From NCBI GenBank assembly GCA_014268975.2, contig CP077096.1, forward strand, positions 4,005,501 to 4,069,500: a stretch of 64,000 nt of DNA. The letters run 5' to 3'. The stretch is from Pseudomonas wayambapalatensis (lineage in GTDB: Bacteria; Pseudomonadota; Gammaproteobacteria; Pseudomonadales; Pseudomonadaceae). Position 1 is the first letter of the stretch, and each line of letters begins with the position of its first letter. The notes beneath the pieces are model-generated. The model was not told where the DNA came from. It saw only the letters and a program-made list of their open reading frames with translations, and searched no databases. The translations under genes and the position numbers were made by a program. Below are positions 51,098 to 60,369 of the stretch, in pieces.

Positions 51098-53758
51098 TCA
51101 GACCAGACGCGACAGCATGTCCTGCGCCTCCTGGCGCTGACCGTCGTCGCCATCCTTGACCACCTCGTCGAGGATATCCCGGGCGCCCTGGTGATCGCCC
51201 ATGTCGATGTAGGCGCGAGCCAGGTCGAGCTTGGTGGCCACTTCGTCGGTGCCGGAGAAGAAGTCGAAGTCCAGGTCATCCAGGGCTCCGGGCTCGAGCG
51301 CCGCATCCTCGGCAGTGAAGTGCGGCTCCAGCGACGGCGATGCCAGGCTCTGCGACAACTTGTCGAGCTCGGCGTTGACGTCACCGAGCTCCGAGGCGAA
51401 GTGCTTGTCGGCCGGCGATTCGTCATCCAGCGACAACGACAGGTCGAAGTCGTCCGGCAGCTCGAGCTCGGAAATCGGGTCGAATTCCGGAATCTCGTCG
51501 AAGGCAGCCAGCTCGGCAGCGACATCCACGGGCGCCTCCGGCTCGGCAGCAGGCGGCGCGGCTGCCGCAGGCTCACCGACATCCAGATCGAAGTCCGCCA
51601 GATCATCCAGGCTTTGTGGCTCGGATTGCGCCTGAGCCTGCGCCAGCAACGCTTCGAAATCGTCGTCGGCATCACTCTCGGCGACCGGCTCGGGCTGAAT
51701 CGCCGGCTCAGCCACGACCTCGAGCGCTTGCGTCGCCTCAGGTGCATCCAGCACCGGGGCATCGAGCGGGTCGTCGAGCGTCAGGTCATCGTCCAGACTC
51801 AGGTCGAACGCGCTGTCCAGATCGTCCGTGGCGGTGGCGGTCACGTCGTCGAGGTCCGGCACGCTGTCCAGCTCAGGCTCAGGCTCGGGCGCCACCGCTA
51901 CCGCTTCGTCGACAACCGGCTCGGGCTCTGCGGCAGGTGCAGCCTCGTGCTCCTGAAGCAGCTCCTGCACATACTGCTCGTCCATCTCCGCCGCCAGCGC
52001 AGCCGCGCCGAGCCCTGCCACCGCTGCAACACCGAGCATGGCCGGATAACGCTGCTTGAGCCCCTCGACTTCGCCCTGGTTCTCAGGTGTACCGGGCAAC
52101 TGACGCTCCTGGCCGGCGAACGCGTCCTGATCACCTTGGCGGGCGTAGACTTCCATCAGTTTCAGGCGCAGGTCGCTGCGCTGCGGCTCAGCAGCCACCA
52201 CCGGCTCCAGCAGAGTCGCGGCGTGGTTCAAGCGCCCCTTGGCGACACTCTCGTCGACCTCGGCCAACAGCGCCGCGTGCGGATCGGCATCAGCCGGAGC
52301 GCTGGCAACGACTGGTTTTTCCGCCGCAGCCGCGGCTGCAGCAGAGGCCGCCACCACGGCAGGCGCCAAGGTCACGCTCGGCGCCGAGACATCCAGCCCA
52401 TCGAAACTGCTGGGCGGCAGGTCCAGATCCGGACCGCGCTCACCTTCCTCGGCCAGGGCCCGCGCCATGCGCAGGTGCTTCTCTGCTTCCTGCTGGGCCT
52501 TGCGCTTGCGCGCCAGAAGCAGCAACAGGAGCAGCAACACGAGGAAGGCCGAGCCCGCCAACAGCGCCAGCAGCAGCGGGTTGCCCAGCAGTTCGTCGAG
52601 TACGCTCGGCTGCTGCTCTGGCGCCGCCGCTGCTTGCGGCGCAGTATCCGCCGCTGCTGGCGGTGGCGTGACCGCAGGTTCGCCAGGCGCCAGCTGGGCG
52701 TTGACCACCGGCTCGACCGGCGGCGTCGCGGCTACAGGCGCTGCCGGCTCGGCGGCACCTTGCGCCTCGAGACGCGCCAGTTGGTCGTTCTTCAATTCGA
52801 TCAGACGCTGCAGCTTGTCCAGCTGGCTCTGCAGGTCGGTCATGCGGCTCTTGAGTTCTTCGTTGTCGCGGCGGCTGGTATCCAGGCTTTCCTGGGCCAC
52901 GGCCAGCTTGTCGCTGAGAGCCTTGGCACTACCGCCACCCGCCTGGGTGCCGGGCGCAACCAGCCGCAGGTTATCGCCCTGGGCGATACGTGCAGGCGCG
53001 GCTTCGGCGGCACCTCGACGGGTAGCGTCCAACTGCCGCGCACGCGGCCCCAGGCGCCGACCTTCGCGCCAGGCCGCGTACTGCTCGGAAACCTCGCGGA
53101 TCGCCTCGCCCTGGGCGATGCTGCGGATCTGCTGCTGGTCAGGAAGACGCAGGACCTGACCGGTCTTGAGCTGGTTGATGTTGTTGCCGATGAAGGCATC
53201 GGGATTCAGGGCCTGGATCGCCAGCATGGTCTGCTGGATCGAACCGCCGTGGGTGTTGCGCGCAGCGATCTGCCAGAGCGTGTCGCGCTGGCGCGTGGTG
53301 TAGCTGGCGGCGCTCACCGCCGGGCTGATGGTCCCCTGGGCAGGCTTGGCGTTGGCCTGTTGCGGCTTGTCGAGCGCCACGTTGTAGTCACGCAACAGCC
53401 GCCCTTGGGGCCACATCACCTGAACCAGGAACTTGACCACCGGCTCCGGCAGCGGCTTGCTGGATGTCACGCGCAACACGCTGCGACCGTTGGGGTTGAT
53501 CACCGGCGTGAACGTCAGGTCTTCCAGATAGGCGGGCAGCGTCACCCCAGCCTTGGCGAACTCCTCGGGAGGGGCCAGGCTCGGCGCCACTTCGGCGGCG
53601 GTGAGGTCGCGCACATCGAGCAACTCGATCTCGGCATCCAGCGGCTGGTTCTGCGCCGACTTGAGGGTCAACTCCCCCAGGCCAAGGGCATTGGCCATGC
53701 CGGACGACAGCGCCGAGGCGGCCGCGATGGCCAGAACCAGTTTGCGAATTCGAAGCAT
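51098..53758 (-). CDS. fimV: FimV/HubP-family polar hub protein
   Basis: An inner-membrane protein of 886 residues. A signal sequence (RKLVLAIAAASALSSGMANA) is followed by the FimV N-domain with LGELTLKSAQNQPLDAEIEL, a periplasmic LysM domain at about 149-207, a coiled coil, a single helix at about 390-415 and a long, very acidic cytoplasmic region (many D/E runs) ending in the FimV C-terminal helical motif NLARAYIDMGD-like (LDLARAYIDMGDHQGARDIL). FimV organises the pole, type IV pilus assembly and cAMP signalling. It lies between asd-like and truA genes as in other Pseudomonas. Confidence 0.93.
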   Translation of the reverse strand: MLRIRKLVLAIAAASALSSGMANALGLGELTLKSAQNQPLDAEIELLDVRDLTAAEVAPSLAPPEEFAKAGVTLPAYLEDLTFTPVINPNGRSVLRVTSSKPLPEPVVKFLVQVMWPQGRLLRDYNVALDKPQQANAKPAQGTISPAVSAASYTTRQRDTLWQIAARNTHGGSIQQTMLAIQALNPDAFIGNNINQLKTGQVLRLPDQQQIRSIAQGEAIREVSEQYAAWREGRRLGPRARQLDATRRGAAEAAPARIAQGDNLRLVAPGTQAGGGSAKALSDKLAVAQESLDTSRRDNEELKSRMTDLQSQLDKLQRLIELKNDQLARLEAQGAAEPAAPVAATPPVEPVVNAQLAPGEPAVTPPPAAADTAPQAAAAPEQQPSVLDELLGNPLLLALLAGSAFLVLLLLLLLLARKRKAQQEAEKHLRMARALAEEGERGPDLDLPPSSFDGLDVSAPSVTLAPAVVAASAAAAAAAEKPVVASAPADADPHAALLAEVDESVAKGRLNHAATLLEPVVAAEPQRSDLRLKLMEVYARQGDQDAFAGQERQLPGTPENQGEVEGLKQRYPAMLGVAAVAGLGAAALAAEMDEQYVQELLQEHEAAPAAEPEPVVDEAVAVAPEPEPELDSVPDLDDVTATATDDLDSAFDLSLDDDLTLDDPLDAPVLDAPEATQALEVVAEPAIQPEPVAESDADDDFEALLAQAQAQSEPQSLDDLADFDLDVGEPAAAAPPAAEPEAPVDVAAELAAFDEIPEFDPISELELPDDFDLSLSLDDESPADKHFASELGDVNAELDKLSQSLASPSLEPHFTAEDAALEPGALDDLDFDFFSGTDEVATKLDLARAYIDMGDHQGARDILDEVVKDGDDGQRQEAQDMLSRLV

Positions 53759-53830
53759 GACCTCTTCCCTTGTATGAATCGTCCTAAAAACCTGCCAGTG
53801 GTGTAGGACAAAATTGCTGGCCAGTATCTT

Positions 53831-54835
53831 TTACGCCATTTTTTTTATCAACAATTGCGCCAATTGCACGGCGTTGAGCGCCGCACCCTTGCGCACGTTG
53901 TCGGTGGTCAGCCACAAGTTGAGTTGCTGATCCTCATCGATGCCATGGCGTACACGACCAACATAGACCACGTCTTGGCCCACTGCGTCACCGACAGGGG
54001 TCGGATAATCGTCATTTTCCACACGCTCGACGCTGACAGCGGCATCCAGCGCCTGGTTGACCGACTGCAGATCGACCGGCTGACGGCTCTGCACCGCCAC
54101 ACTGAAGCTATCGCCGAAAAACACCGGGACTTGAACGCAACTCACGGAAATCTTCAGTTCAGGCAGCCCCAGCAGCACGCGCAGTTCGCTGACCAGGCGA
54201 CGCTCCAGCGTTGCATGCCCCTGCTCATCGGTGGCACCCACCTGCGCCAGCAGGTTGAACGCCACCTGGCGATCGAAGAAACGCGGCTCCAACGGGCGGG
54301 CGTTGAGCAGCTCGGCCGTCTGCCGCGCCAGCTCGTTCACCGCCTCGCGCCCCTGGGACGAGATGGCCAGGCAGGCCATCACCTGGACCCGCTCGATATC
54401 CAGCACCCCCTTGAGCGGTGCCAACGCTACAGCCAGAGCAACAGCGGCGCTGCTTGGGCTGGCCAGCAAGGCTGGCAATGCAAGGCTGTCCACGACCTCG
54501 CCATTGGCCTCCGGCACCAGCGCCAGCGCGTCATCCAGCCCGCCCGACAGATCGATCACCGAGCAGCCGGCCTCGCGTGCCTTCTGCGCAAAACTGCGGC
54601 TGACGGCAGCACCTGCGGCGAAGAACGCCAGCTTGACCTGGGCGAAGTCGAAGCTGTCCACCTCACGCACTCGCACCTTCTTGCCGGCGAACATCACACT
54701 GCTGCCCGCCGACTCCATGCTGGCCAGCAGGTGCAGGGTCGCGACCGGGAACTCCAGCTCCTCGAGAATCTGCACGAGGGTCTCACCGACGCTGCCGGTG
54801 GCGCCGACAACGGCGATATCTAGGGGTTGGCTCAT
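53831..54835 (-). CDS. Aspartate-semialdehyde dehydrogenase paralog (USG-1-like), probably inactive
   Basis: A protein of 334 residues with the Asd N-terminal NADP motif VVGATGSVGETLVQIL. The active site NPNCST of true Asd enzymes is replaced by SPSSAA, so the nucleophile Cys is Ser129. E. coli Usg-1 is a comparable relative beside truA. It lies directly downstream of asd, but a strong terminator separates them, so it probably has its own promoter. A regulatory or structural role is possible; the function is unknown. Confidence 0.85.
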   Translation of the reverse strand: MSQPLDIAVVGATGSVGETLVQILEELEFPVATLHLLASMESAGSSVMFAGKKVRVREVDSFDFAQVKLAFFAAGAAVSRSFAQKAREAGCSVIDLSGGLDDALALVPEANGEVVDSLALPALLASPSSAAVALAVALAPLKGVLDIERVQVMACLAISSQGREAVNELARQTAELLNARPLEPRFFDRQVAFNLLAQVGATDEQGHATLERRLVSELRVLLGLPELKISVSCVQVPVFFGDSFSVAVQSRQPVDLQSVNQALDAAVSVERVENDDYPTPVGDAVGQDVVYVGRVRHGIDEDQQLNLWLTTDNVRKGAALNAVQLAQLLIKKMA

Positions 54836-54896
54836 GGTTTGGCTCCTTCTGCGGGTACGGCGGGAGCGGCACTTTACTTGATTGCCGCACAAACAA

Positions 54897-54926
54897 AAAA
54901 CCCGCGCTGTCTCCAGCACGGGTTTT
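54897..54926 (-). terminator. Terminator of asd
   Basis: On the reverse strand AAAACCCGTGCTG, loop GAGA and CAGCGCGGGTTTT pair with one mismatch and continue into further T. It ends the leuB-side asd transcript 18 bases after the stop. Confidence 0.85.
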
Positions 54927-54943
54927 CGCTCAGCTTGAGGCGA

Positions 54944-56056
54944 TCAACGCTCCAGCAGAATCCGCAACATGCGACGCAGTGGCTCGGCAGCGCCCCACAG
55001 CAGTTGGTCGCCGACAGTGAAGGCCCCCAGGTACTGGGAACCCATGTTCAGCTTGCGCAGACGACCGACCGGAATGTTCAGGGTACCGGTCACGTTGGTC
55101 GGACTCAGTTCCTGCATGCTGATCTCGCGCTGGTTCGGCACCAGCTTCACCCAGGGGTTGTGCTGGCTGATCATGCCTTCGATATCGGCGATCGGCACGT
55201 CCTTGTTGAGCTTGATGGTCAGGGCCTGGCTGTGGCAGCGCATGGCGCCGATACGTACGCAGATGCCATCGACCGGAATCGGGCTCTTGAAGCGGCCGAG
55301 GATCTTGTTGGTCTCGGCCTGCGCCTTCCACTCCTCACGGCTCTGCCCGTTTGGCAGTTCCTTGTCGATCCACGGGATCAGGCTGCCGGCCAGCGGCACG
55401 CCGAAGTTCTCGGTCGGGTAGGCTTCGCTGCGCATGGCTTCGGCAACCTTGCGATCGATGTCGAGGATCGCGCTGGCCGGGTTGGCCAGATCGTCGGCCA
55501 CCGCGGCATGGGTCGCCCCCATCTGCTTGATCAGCTCGCGCATGTTCTGCGCACCAGCACCGGAGGCCGCCTGGTAAGTCATGGCGCTCATCCACTCGAC
55601 CAGGCCGGCTTCGAACAGCCCGCCCAGGCCCATCAGCATCAGGCTGACGGTGCAGTTGCCGCCGATATAGTTCTTGGTGCCAGCGTCCAGCTGCTGGTCG
55701 ATGACCCTGCGGTTGACCGGGTCGAGGATGATGACCGCATCATCCTGCATGCGCAGGGACGAGGCGGCGTCGATCCAGTACCCCTGCCAGCCGGCTTCGC
55801 GCAGCTTGGGGAAGACCTCGTTGGTGTAGTCGCCGCCCTGGCAAGTCAGGATCACGTCGAGGGTCTTGAGCTCTTCGATCGAATAAGCGTCCTTGAGCGG
55901 AGCAATATCCTTGCCCACGTTCGGGCCTTGGCCACCCACGTTGGAGGTGGTGAAGAATACCGGCTCGATAAGGTCGAAGTCCTGCTCCTCCAGCATCCGC
56001 TGCATGAGCACGGAACCGACCATACCGCGCCAACCGATCAGACCTACACGTTTCAT
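54944..56056 (-). CDS. asd: Aspartate-semialdehyde dehydrogenase
   Basis: A 370-residue enzyme that reduces aspartyl phosphate to the semialdehyde, the branch point to lysine, methionine, threonine and cell-wall diaminopimelate. NADP loop KRVGLIGWRGMVGSVLMQRM is at the start; the nucleophile is Cys135 in IGGNCTVSLM, and the catalytic His lies in the conserved RCHSQA segment. Unlike its neighbour paralog, all key residues are kept. It follows leuB by 64 bases. Confidence 0.97.
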   Translation of the reverse strand: MKRVGLIGWRGMVGSVLMQRMLEEQDFDLIEPVFFTTSNVGGQGPNVGKDIAPLKDAYSIEELKTLDVILTCQGGDYTNEVFPKLREAGWQGYWIDAASSLRMQDDAVIILDPVNRRVIDQQLDAGTKNYIGGNCTVSLMLMGLGGLFEAGLVEWMSAMTYQAASGAGAQNMRELIKQMGATHAAVADDLANPASAILDIDRKVAEAMRSEAYPTENFGVPLAGSLIPWIDKELPNGQSREEWKAQAETNKILGRFKSPIPVDGICVRIGAMRCHSQALTIKLNKDVPIADIEGMISQHNPWVKLVPNQREISMQELSPTNVTGTLNIPVGRLRKLNMGSQYLGAFTVGDQLLWGAAEPLRRMLRILLER

Positions 56057-56120
56057 CGCAACTACACCTTTGCTAAAAAGTGGGCCGCCATCGAAGGGAA
56101 ACGATGGCGGGCCAGAGAGA

Positions 56121-57203
56121 TTACAGATTCCGCAGCGCTGCGACTACTGCGTCGCCCATTTCCTGCGTACCGACCTTGGTGCAACCGGCCGACCAGATGT
56201 CGCCGGTACGCAGCCCCTGATCCAGCACCAGGCTCACAGCCTGCTCGATCGCCTCGGCAGCGGCCTGCTGGTTGAAGCTGTAACGCAGCATCATCGACAC
56301 CGAGAGGATGGTCGCCAGCGGGTTGGCGATGCCCTGGCCTGCGATGTCAGGCGCCGAGCCGTGGCATGGCTCGTACATGCCCTTGTTGTCGGCATCCAGC
56401 GAAGCAGAAGGCAGCATGCCGATGGAACCGGTCAGCATGGAAGCCTCATCCGACAGAATGTCACCGAACATGTTGTCGGTCACCACCACGTCGAACTGCT
56501 TGGGCGCTCGCACCAGCTGCATCGCGGCGTTGTCGACATACATGTGGCTCAGTTCGACGTCCGGGTAGTCCTTGGCCACGTCTTCGACCACTTCACGCCA
56601 CAGCTGGCTGGAAGCCAGGACGTTGGCCTTGTCCACCGAGCACAGTTTCTTGCCGCGCACGCGAGCCATGTCGAAGCCCACACGGGCGATGCGGCGCACT
56701 TCACTCTCGCTGTAGGGCAGGGTGTCATAGGCCTGGCGCTCGCCGCCTTCGAGTTCGCGCTGGCCGCGCGGAGCACCGAAGTAGATGCCACCGGTCAGTT
56801 CGCGGACGATGAGGATGTCCAGCCCGGAGACGATCTCGGGCTTGAGCGACGAAGCGTCAGCCAGTTGCGGATAGAGGATCGCCGGACGCAGGTTGGCAAA
56901 CAGGCCCAGTTGCGAACGAATCTTCAGCAGACCGCGCTCAGGACGGATATCACGCTCGATCTTGTCCCACTTCGGCCCGCCGACGGCGCCGAGCAGCACG
57001 GCATCGGCCTTGCGCGCGCGTTCCAGGGTTTCGTCAGCCAGCGGTACGCCGTGCTTGTCGATGGCCGCACCACCGATCACGTCGTGCTCCAGGGCGAAGC
57101 CCAGGCCGAACTTGTCGTTGGCCAGTTCCAGCACCTTGACCGCCTCGGCCATGATTTCCGGACCGATGCCATCACCTGGGAGAATCAGAATCTGCTTGCT
57201 CAT
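56121..57203 (-). CDS. leuB: 3-isopropylmalate dehydrogenase
   Basis: A 360-residue NAD-dependent enzyme in leucine synthesis. It starts ILPGDGIGPEIMAEAVKVLE, has LTGGIYFGAPRG and SVDKANVLASSQLWREV, and the metal site VTDNMFGDILSDEASMLTGS. It lies in the order leuC, leuD, methyltransferase, leuB, asd typical of Pseudomonas. Confidence 0.97.
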   Translation of the reverse strand: MSKQILILPGDGIGPEIMAEAVKVLELANDKFGLGFALEHDVIGGAAIDKHGVPLADETLERARKADAVLLGAVGGPKWDKIERDIRPERGLLKIRSQLGLFANLRPAILYPQLADASSLKPEIVSGLDILIVRELTGGIYFGAPRGQRELEGGERQAYDTLPYSESEVRRIARVGFDMARVRGKKLCSVDKANVLASSQLWREVVEDVAKDYPDVELSHMYVDNAAMQLVRAPKQFDVVVTDNMFGDILSDEASMLTGSIGMLPSASLDADNKGMYEPCHGSAPDIAGQGIANPLATILSVSMMLRYSFNQQAAAEAIEQAVSLVLDQGLRTGDIWSAGCTKVGTQEMGDAVVAALRNL

Positions 57204-57255
57204 GCTTTCCTCTATTCATTCAAACAGCGCGGCCCGTTCAGCCACGCCGAAAACT

Positions 57256-58020
57256 CTATCGCTCGGCCCACAGCACCAGGACATCGGTGCTGAAGGAGCC
57301 ATCGGCTTCGATCTGGTAATACTGTCGCACTTCCTCGCCCATCGCCTGCTGCAACTGGCGAATGGCCACACGCATCGGTTCTGGGGTTCGCATGCGCTCC
57401 ACCCAGGATGCGAACTCCAGACGCAGGCGCTGACGGCTATGGCTGCGCGTGAACAGCCCTGCCTCACTGACCTGGCGCTGCCACTGGGCGGCAGAATAAT
57501 CACGCACGTGGCTGGTGTCGCGCAGCACCTCGACGCTTTGCAGGTAGGTGTCGAGCAACGGGCTGCCCGGCGACATGACATCGACGAATGCCGCCACGCC
57601 ACCGGGCTTGAGCACCCGTCGCACTTCACGCAGGGCCAGGCCCAGGTCGCTCCAGTGATGTGCCGAATAGCGGCTGAAGACGAAGTCGAACGATGCGTCG
57701 GCGAACGGCAGACGCTCGGCGGCGCCGCGCTCGGTGACGATATTGCCCAGCCCACGCTCGCTGGCGGCCTTGGCAACCACGTCAAGCATCGACTGGGAAA
57801 GATCGTATGCCACCACTTCGGCCACCAGTGGGGCCACGTGAAAACTGACATGACCGGCGCCACAGCCCAGGTCCAGCACGCGAGCAGCGCCCTGCCCTTG
57901 CAGCTCGGCCTGCAGCAGGGCGAACTCGCTGCCCTGGGCATGCACGGTGCTGCTGAGGTAGGCGCTGGCCTGCTCGCCGAACTGGCGCTGGACTACTTCG
58001 GTGTGGCTGGTACCCGTCAT
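57256..58020 (-). CDS. Class I SAM-dependent methyltransferase
   Basis: A protein of 254 residues with motif I VLDLGCGAGHVSFHV and motif II around DASFDFVFSRYSAHHW, where the Rossmann-fold methyltransferase 11 domain is complete. The C-terminal part (about 190-254) may shape the substrate site. The substrate is unknown. Its place between leuD and leuB is conserved in Pseudomonas, but there is no evident link to leucine. Confidence 0.88.
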   Translation of the reverse strand: MTGTSHTEVVQRQFGEQASAYLSSTVHAQGSEFALLQAELQGQGAARVLDLGCGAGHVSFHVAPLVAEVVAYDLSQSMLDVVAKAASERGLGNIVTERGAAERLPFADASFDFVFSRYSAHHWSDLGLALREVRRVLKPGGVAAFVDVMSPGSPLLDTYLQSVEVLRDTSHVRDYSAAQWQRQVSEAGLFTRSHSRQRLRLEFASWVERMRTPEPMRVAIRQLQQAMGEEVRQYYQIEADGSFSTDVLVLWAER

Positions 58021-58048
58021 GATTGAATCCTTTTGGTTTTATTGCCTG

Positions 58049-58147
58049 TACCGGCCTCTTCGCGGGCAAGCCCGCTCCCACTAATACAGCATTGCCTCAG
58101 GCCTTGTGATATCTGTAGGAGCGGGCTTGCCCGCGAAGAGGCCGGTA
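58049..58147. repeat. Pair of inverted REP elements with 30-base perfect arms
   Basis: Arms 58049-58078 and 58118-58147 are perfect reverse complements over 30 bases around a 39-base loop, with the core GCGGGCTTGCCCGC. The pair lies between leuD and the methyltransferase, both on the reverse strand, so it interrupts what would otherwise be one transcript. Confidence 0.88.
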
Positions 58148-58163
58148 CTGTCACCTACCTGCT

Positions 58164-58808
58164 TCAGGCATCCCGGAACAGCCAGGGCTGCGCGGCGCGG
58201 TGCTTGCCTTCGAAGGCCTTGATCGCGTCGCTGTCCTGCAAGGTCAGACCGATGTCGTCCAGGCCGTTGAGCAGGCAGTGCTTGCGGAACGCATCGATCT
58301 CGAAGTGCAGCACCTTGCCATCTGGACGGGTGACAGCCTGCGCCTGCAAGTCGATGGTCAGCTGGTAGCCCGGGTTGGCTTCGACCTGCTTGAACAACTC
58401 ATCCACTTCCTCATCGCTGAGGATGATCGGCAGCAGGCCGTTCTTGAAGCTGTTGTTGAAGAAGATGTCGGCAAAGCTCGGCGCAATGATGCTGCGGAAA
58501 CCGTACTCGTCCAGCGCCCAAGGTGCGTGCTCGCGGCTGGAGCCGCAACCGAAGTTCTCCCGCGCCAGCAACACGCTGGCACCCTGGTAGCGTTCGTGGT
58601 TGAGCACGAACTCCTTGTTCACCGGGCGCTTGCTGTTGTCCTGGTAGGGCTGGCCCACGTCCAGGTAGCGCCACTCGTCGAACAGGTTGGGGCCGAAGCC
58701 GGTACGCTTGATCGACTTGAGAAACTGCTTGGGGATGATCTGGTCGGTGTCGACGTTGGCACGGTCCAACGGCGCGACGAGGCCGGTGTGCTGGGTAAAG
58801 GCTTTCAT
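58164..58808 (-). CDS. leuD: 3-isopropylmalate dehydratase, small subunit
   Basis: A 214-residue swivelling-domain subunit. It starts KAFTQHTGLVAPLDRANVDT, has DQIIPKQFLKSIKRTGFG and the conserved LARENFGCGSSREHAPWAL. With LeuC it isomerises 2-isopropylmalate. ATG 58808 overlaps the leuC stop by four bases, so the two are coupled; the longer frame to 59003 is a shadow of leuC. Confidence 0.96.
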   Translation of the reverse strand: MKAFTQHTGLVAPLDRANVDTDQIIPKQFLKSIKRTGFGPNLFDEWRYLDVGQPYQDNSKRPVNKEFVLNHERYQGASVLLARENFGCGSSREHAPWALDEYGFRSIIAPSFADIFFNNSFKNGLLPIILSDEEVDELFKQVEANPGYQLTIDLQAQAVTRPDGKVLHFEIDAFRKHCLLNGLDDIGLTLQDSDAIKAFEGKHRAAQPWLFRDA

Positions 58809-60238
58809 GCTGCGCTCCCTTGGATCAACTCGCGGACATCGATGAAATGGCCAGTTACCGCAGCGGCGGCGGCCATGGCCGGGCTGACCAGGTGGGTACG
58901 ACCACCGGCACCCTGACGGCCTTCGAAGTTGCGATTGGACGTCGAGGCGCAATGCTCGCCGCTTTCCAGGCGGTCCGGGTTCATAGCCAGGCACATGGAG
59001 CAACCTGGTTCACGCCACTCGAAGCCCGCCTCGAGGAAGATCTTGTCCAAGCCTTCACGCTCGGCCTGGGCCTTGACCAGACCCGAGCCCGGCACGACGA
59101 TGGCCTGCTTGACGGTAGCGGCAACCTTGCGGCCCTTGGCGATGTCCGCCGCAGCGCGCAGGTCTTCGATCCGCGAGTTGGTGCAGGAGCCGATGAACAC
59201 GCGGTCCAGCTGGATATCAGTGATCGCCTGGTTGGCAGTGAGGCCCATGTACTTGAGCGCGCGCTCGATCGAACCACGCTTGATCAGATCGGCCTCGGCG
59301 GCCGGATCCGGCACGCGCTGGTCGACGGCGAGCACCATTTCCGGGGAAGTGCCCCAGCTGACCTGCGGCTTGATCTGTGCAGCGTCGAGTTCGACCACGG
59401 TGTCGAACACGGCATCATCGTCGGAGACCAGGTCTTTCCAGGCTTCGACGGCACGTTTCCAGTCCTCGCCCTTGGGCGCATACGGACGGCCTTCGACATA
59501 GGCAACGGTGGTCGCATCGGTAGCCACCAGCCCGACACGGGCGCCGGCTTCGATGGACATGTTGCAGATGGTCATGCGGCCTTCCATCGACAGCTCGCGG
59601 ATGGCGCTGCCGGCGAACTCCATGGCGTGGCCATTGCCACCGGCAGTACCGATCTTGCCGATGACGGCAAGCACGATATCCTTCGCGGTGACGCCGACCG
59701 GCAACTGGCCTTCGACGCGTACCAGCATGTTCTTCATCTTCTTGGCAACCAGGCACTGGGTGGCGAGCACGTGCTCGACCTCGGAGGTGCCGATGCCATG
59801 GGCCAAGGCCCCGAAGGCGCCGTGGGTCGAGGTGTGCGAGTCACCGCAGACTACGGTCATGCCCGGCAAGGTGGCGCCCTGCTCCGGGCTGATGACGTGG
59901 ACGATGCCCTGGCGCTCGTCGTTCATCTTGAATTCGACGATGCCGTATTCGTCACAGTTCTCGTCCAGGGTCTGCACCTGCAGGCGCGACACTTGGTCGA
60001 CGATGGCCTCGATACCGCCCTTGCGCTCTGGCGTGGTCGGCACGTTGTGGTCGGGCGTGGCGATGTTGGCGTCGATGCGCCATGGCTTGCGATTGGCCAG
60101 GCGCAGGCCTTCGAAAGCTTGCGGCGAAGTCACTTCATGGATGATGTGACGATCGATATAGATCAAGGACGAGCCATCGTCGCGCCGTTTGACTTCGTGC
60201 GCATCCCAGAGTTTGTCGTAGAGCGTTTTGCCAGCCAT
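58805..60238 (-). CDS. leuC: 3-isopropylmalate dehydratase, large subunit
   Basis: A 477-residue aconitase-family subunit with a 4Fe-4S cluster. The cluster Cys lie in VFIGSCTNSRIEDL and GCSMCLAM, and VVCGDSHTSTHGAFGALAHG is typical. It starts at ATG 60238 with MAGKTLYDKLWDAHEV. It is divergent from a LysR gene with a 131-base spacer. Confidence 0.97.
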   Translation of the reverse strand: MAGKTLYDKLWDAHEVKRRDDGSSLIYIDRHIIHEVTSPQAFEGLRLANRKPWRIDANIATPDHNVPTTPERKGGIEAIVDQVSRLQVQTLDENCDEYGIVEFKMNDERQGIVHVISPEQGATLPGMTVVCGDSHTSTHGAFGALAHGIGTSEVEHVLATQCLVAKKMKNMLVRVEGQLPVGVTAKDIVLAVIGKIGTAGGNGHAMEFAGSAIRELSMEGRMTICNMSIEAGARVGLVATDATTVAYVEGRPYAPKGEDWKRAVEAWKDLVSDDDAVFDTVVELDAAQIKPQVSWGTSPEMVLAVDQRVPDPAAEADLIKRGSIERALKYMGLTANQAITDIQLDRVFIGSCTNSRIEDLRAAADIAKGRKVAATVKQAIVVPGSGLVKAQAEREGLDKIFLEAGFEWREPGCSMCLAMNPDRLESGEHCASTSNRNFEGRQGAGGRTHLVSPAMAAAAAVTGHFIDVRELIQGSAA

Positions 60239-60335
60239 CAGACTGTTCCTCATCAGCGTCTTTCTATGCCAATAACCCCTTGGCTTGTACGGACGATGCT
60301 ATGGGGTTAGATTGAATAACTCAAATTCATAATTT

Positions 60336-60350
60336 TTATACTTTGGATAA
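60336..60350. promoter_or_regulatory. LysR-type box in the leuC/LysR spacer
   Basis: TTATACTTTGGATAA (60336-60350) is an imperfect dyad of the T-N11-A form used by LysR regulators, located 20 bases before the LysR start and 98 bases before leuC. The spacer is AT-rich, as expected for divergent promoters. Assignment to this regulator is inference. Confidence 0.45.
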
Positions 60351-60369
60351 CCAATAGGAATCTGAGCGC

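Noticed and set aside
51020..53806. A long open frame opposite fimV
   Set aside because: Arg/Gln-rich shadow of the acidic FimV frame.
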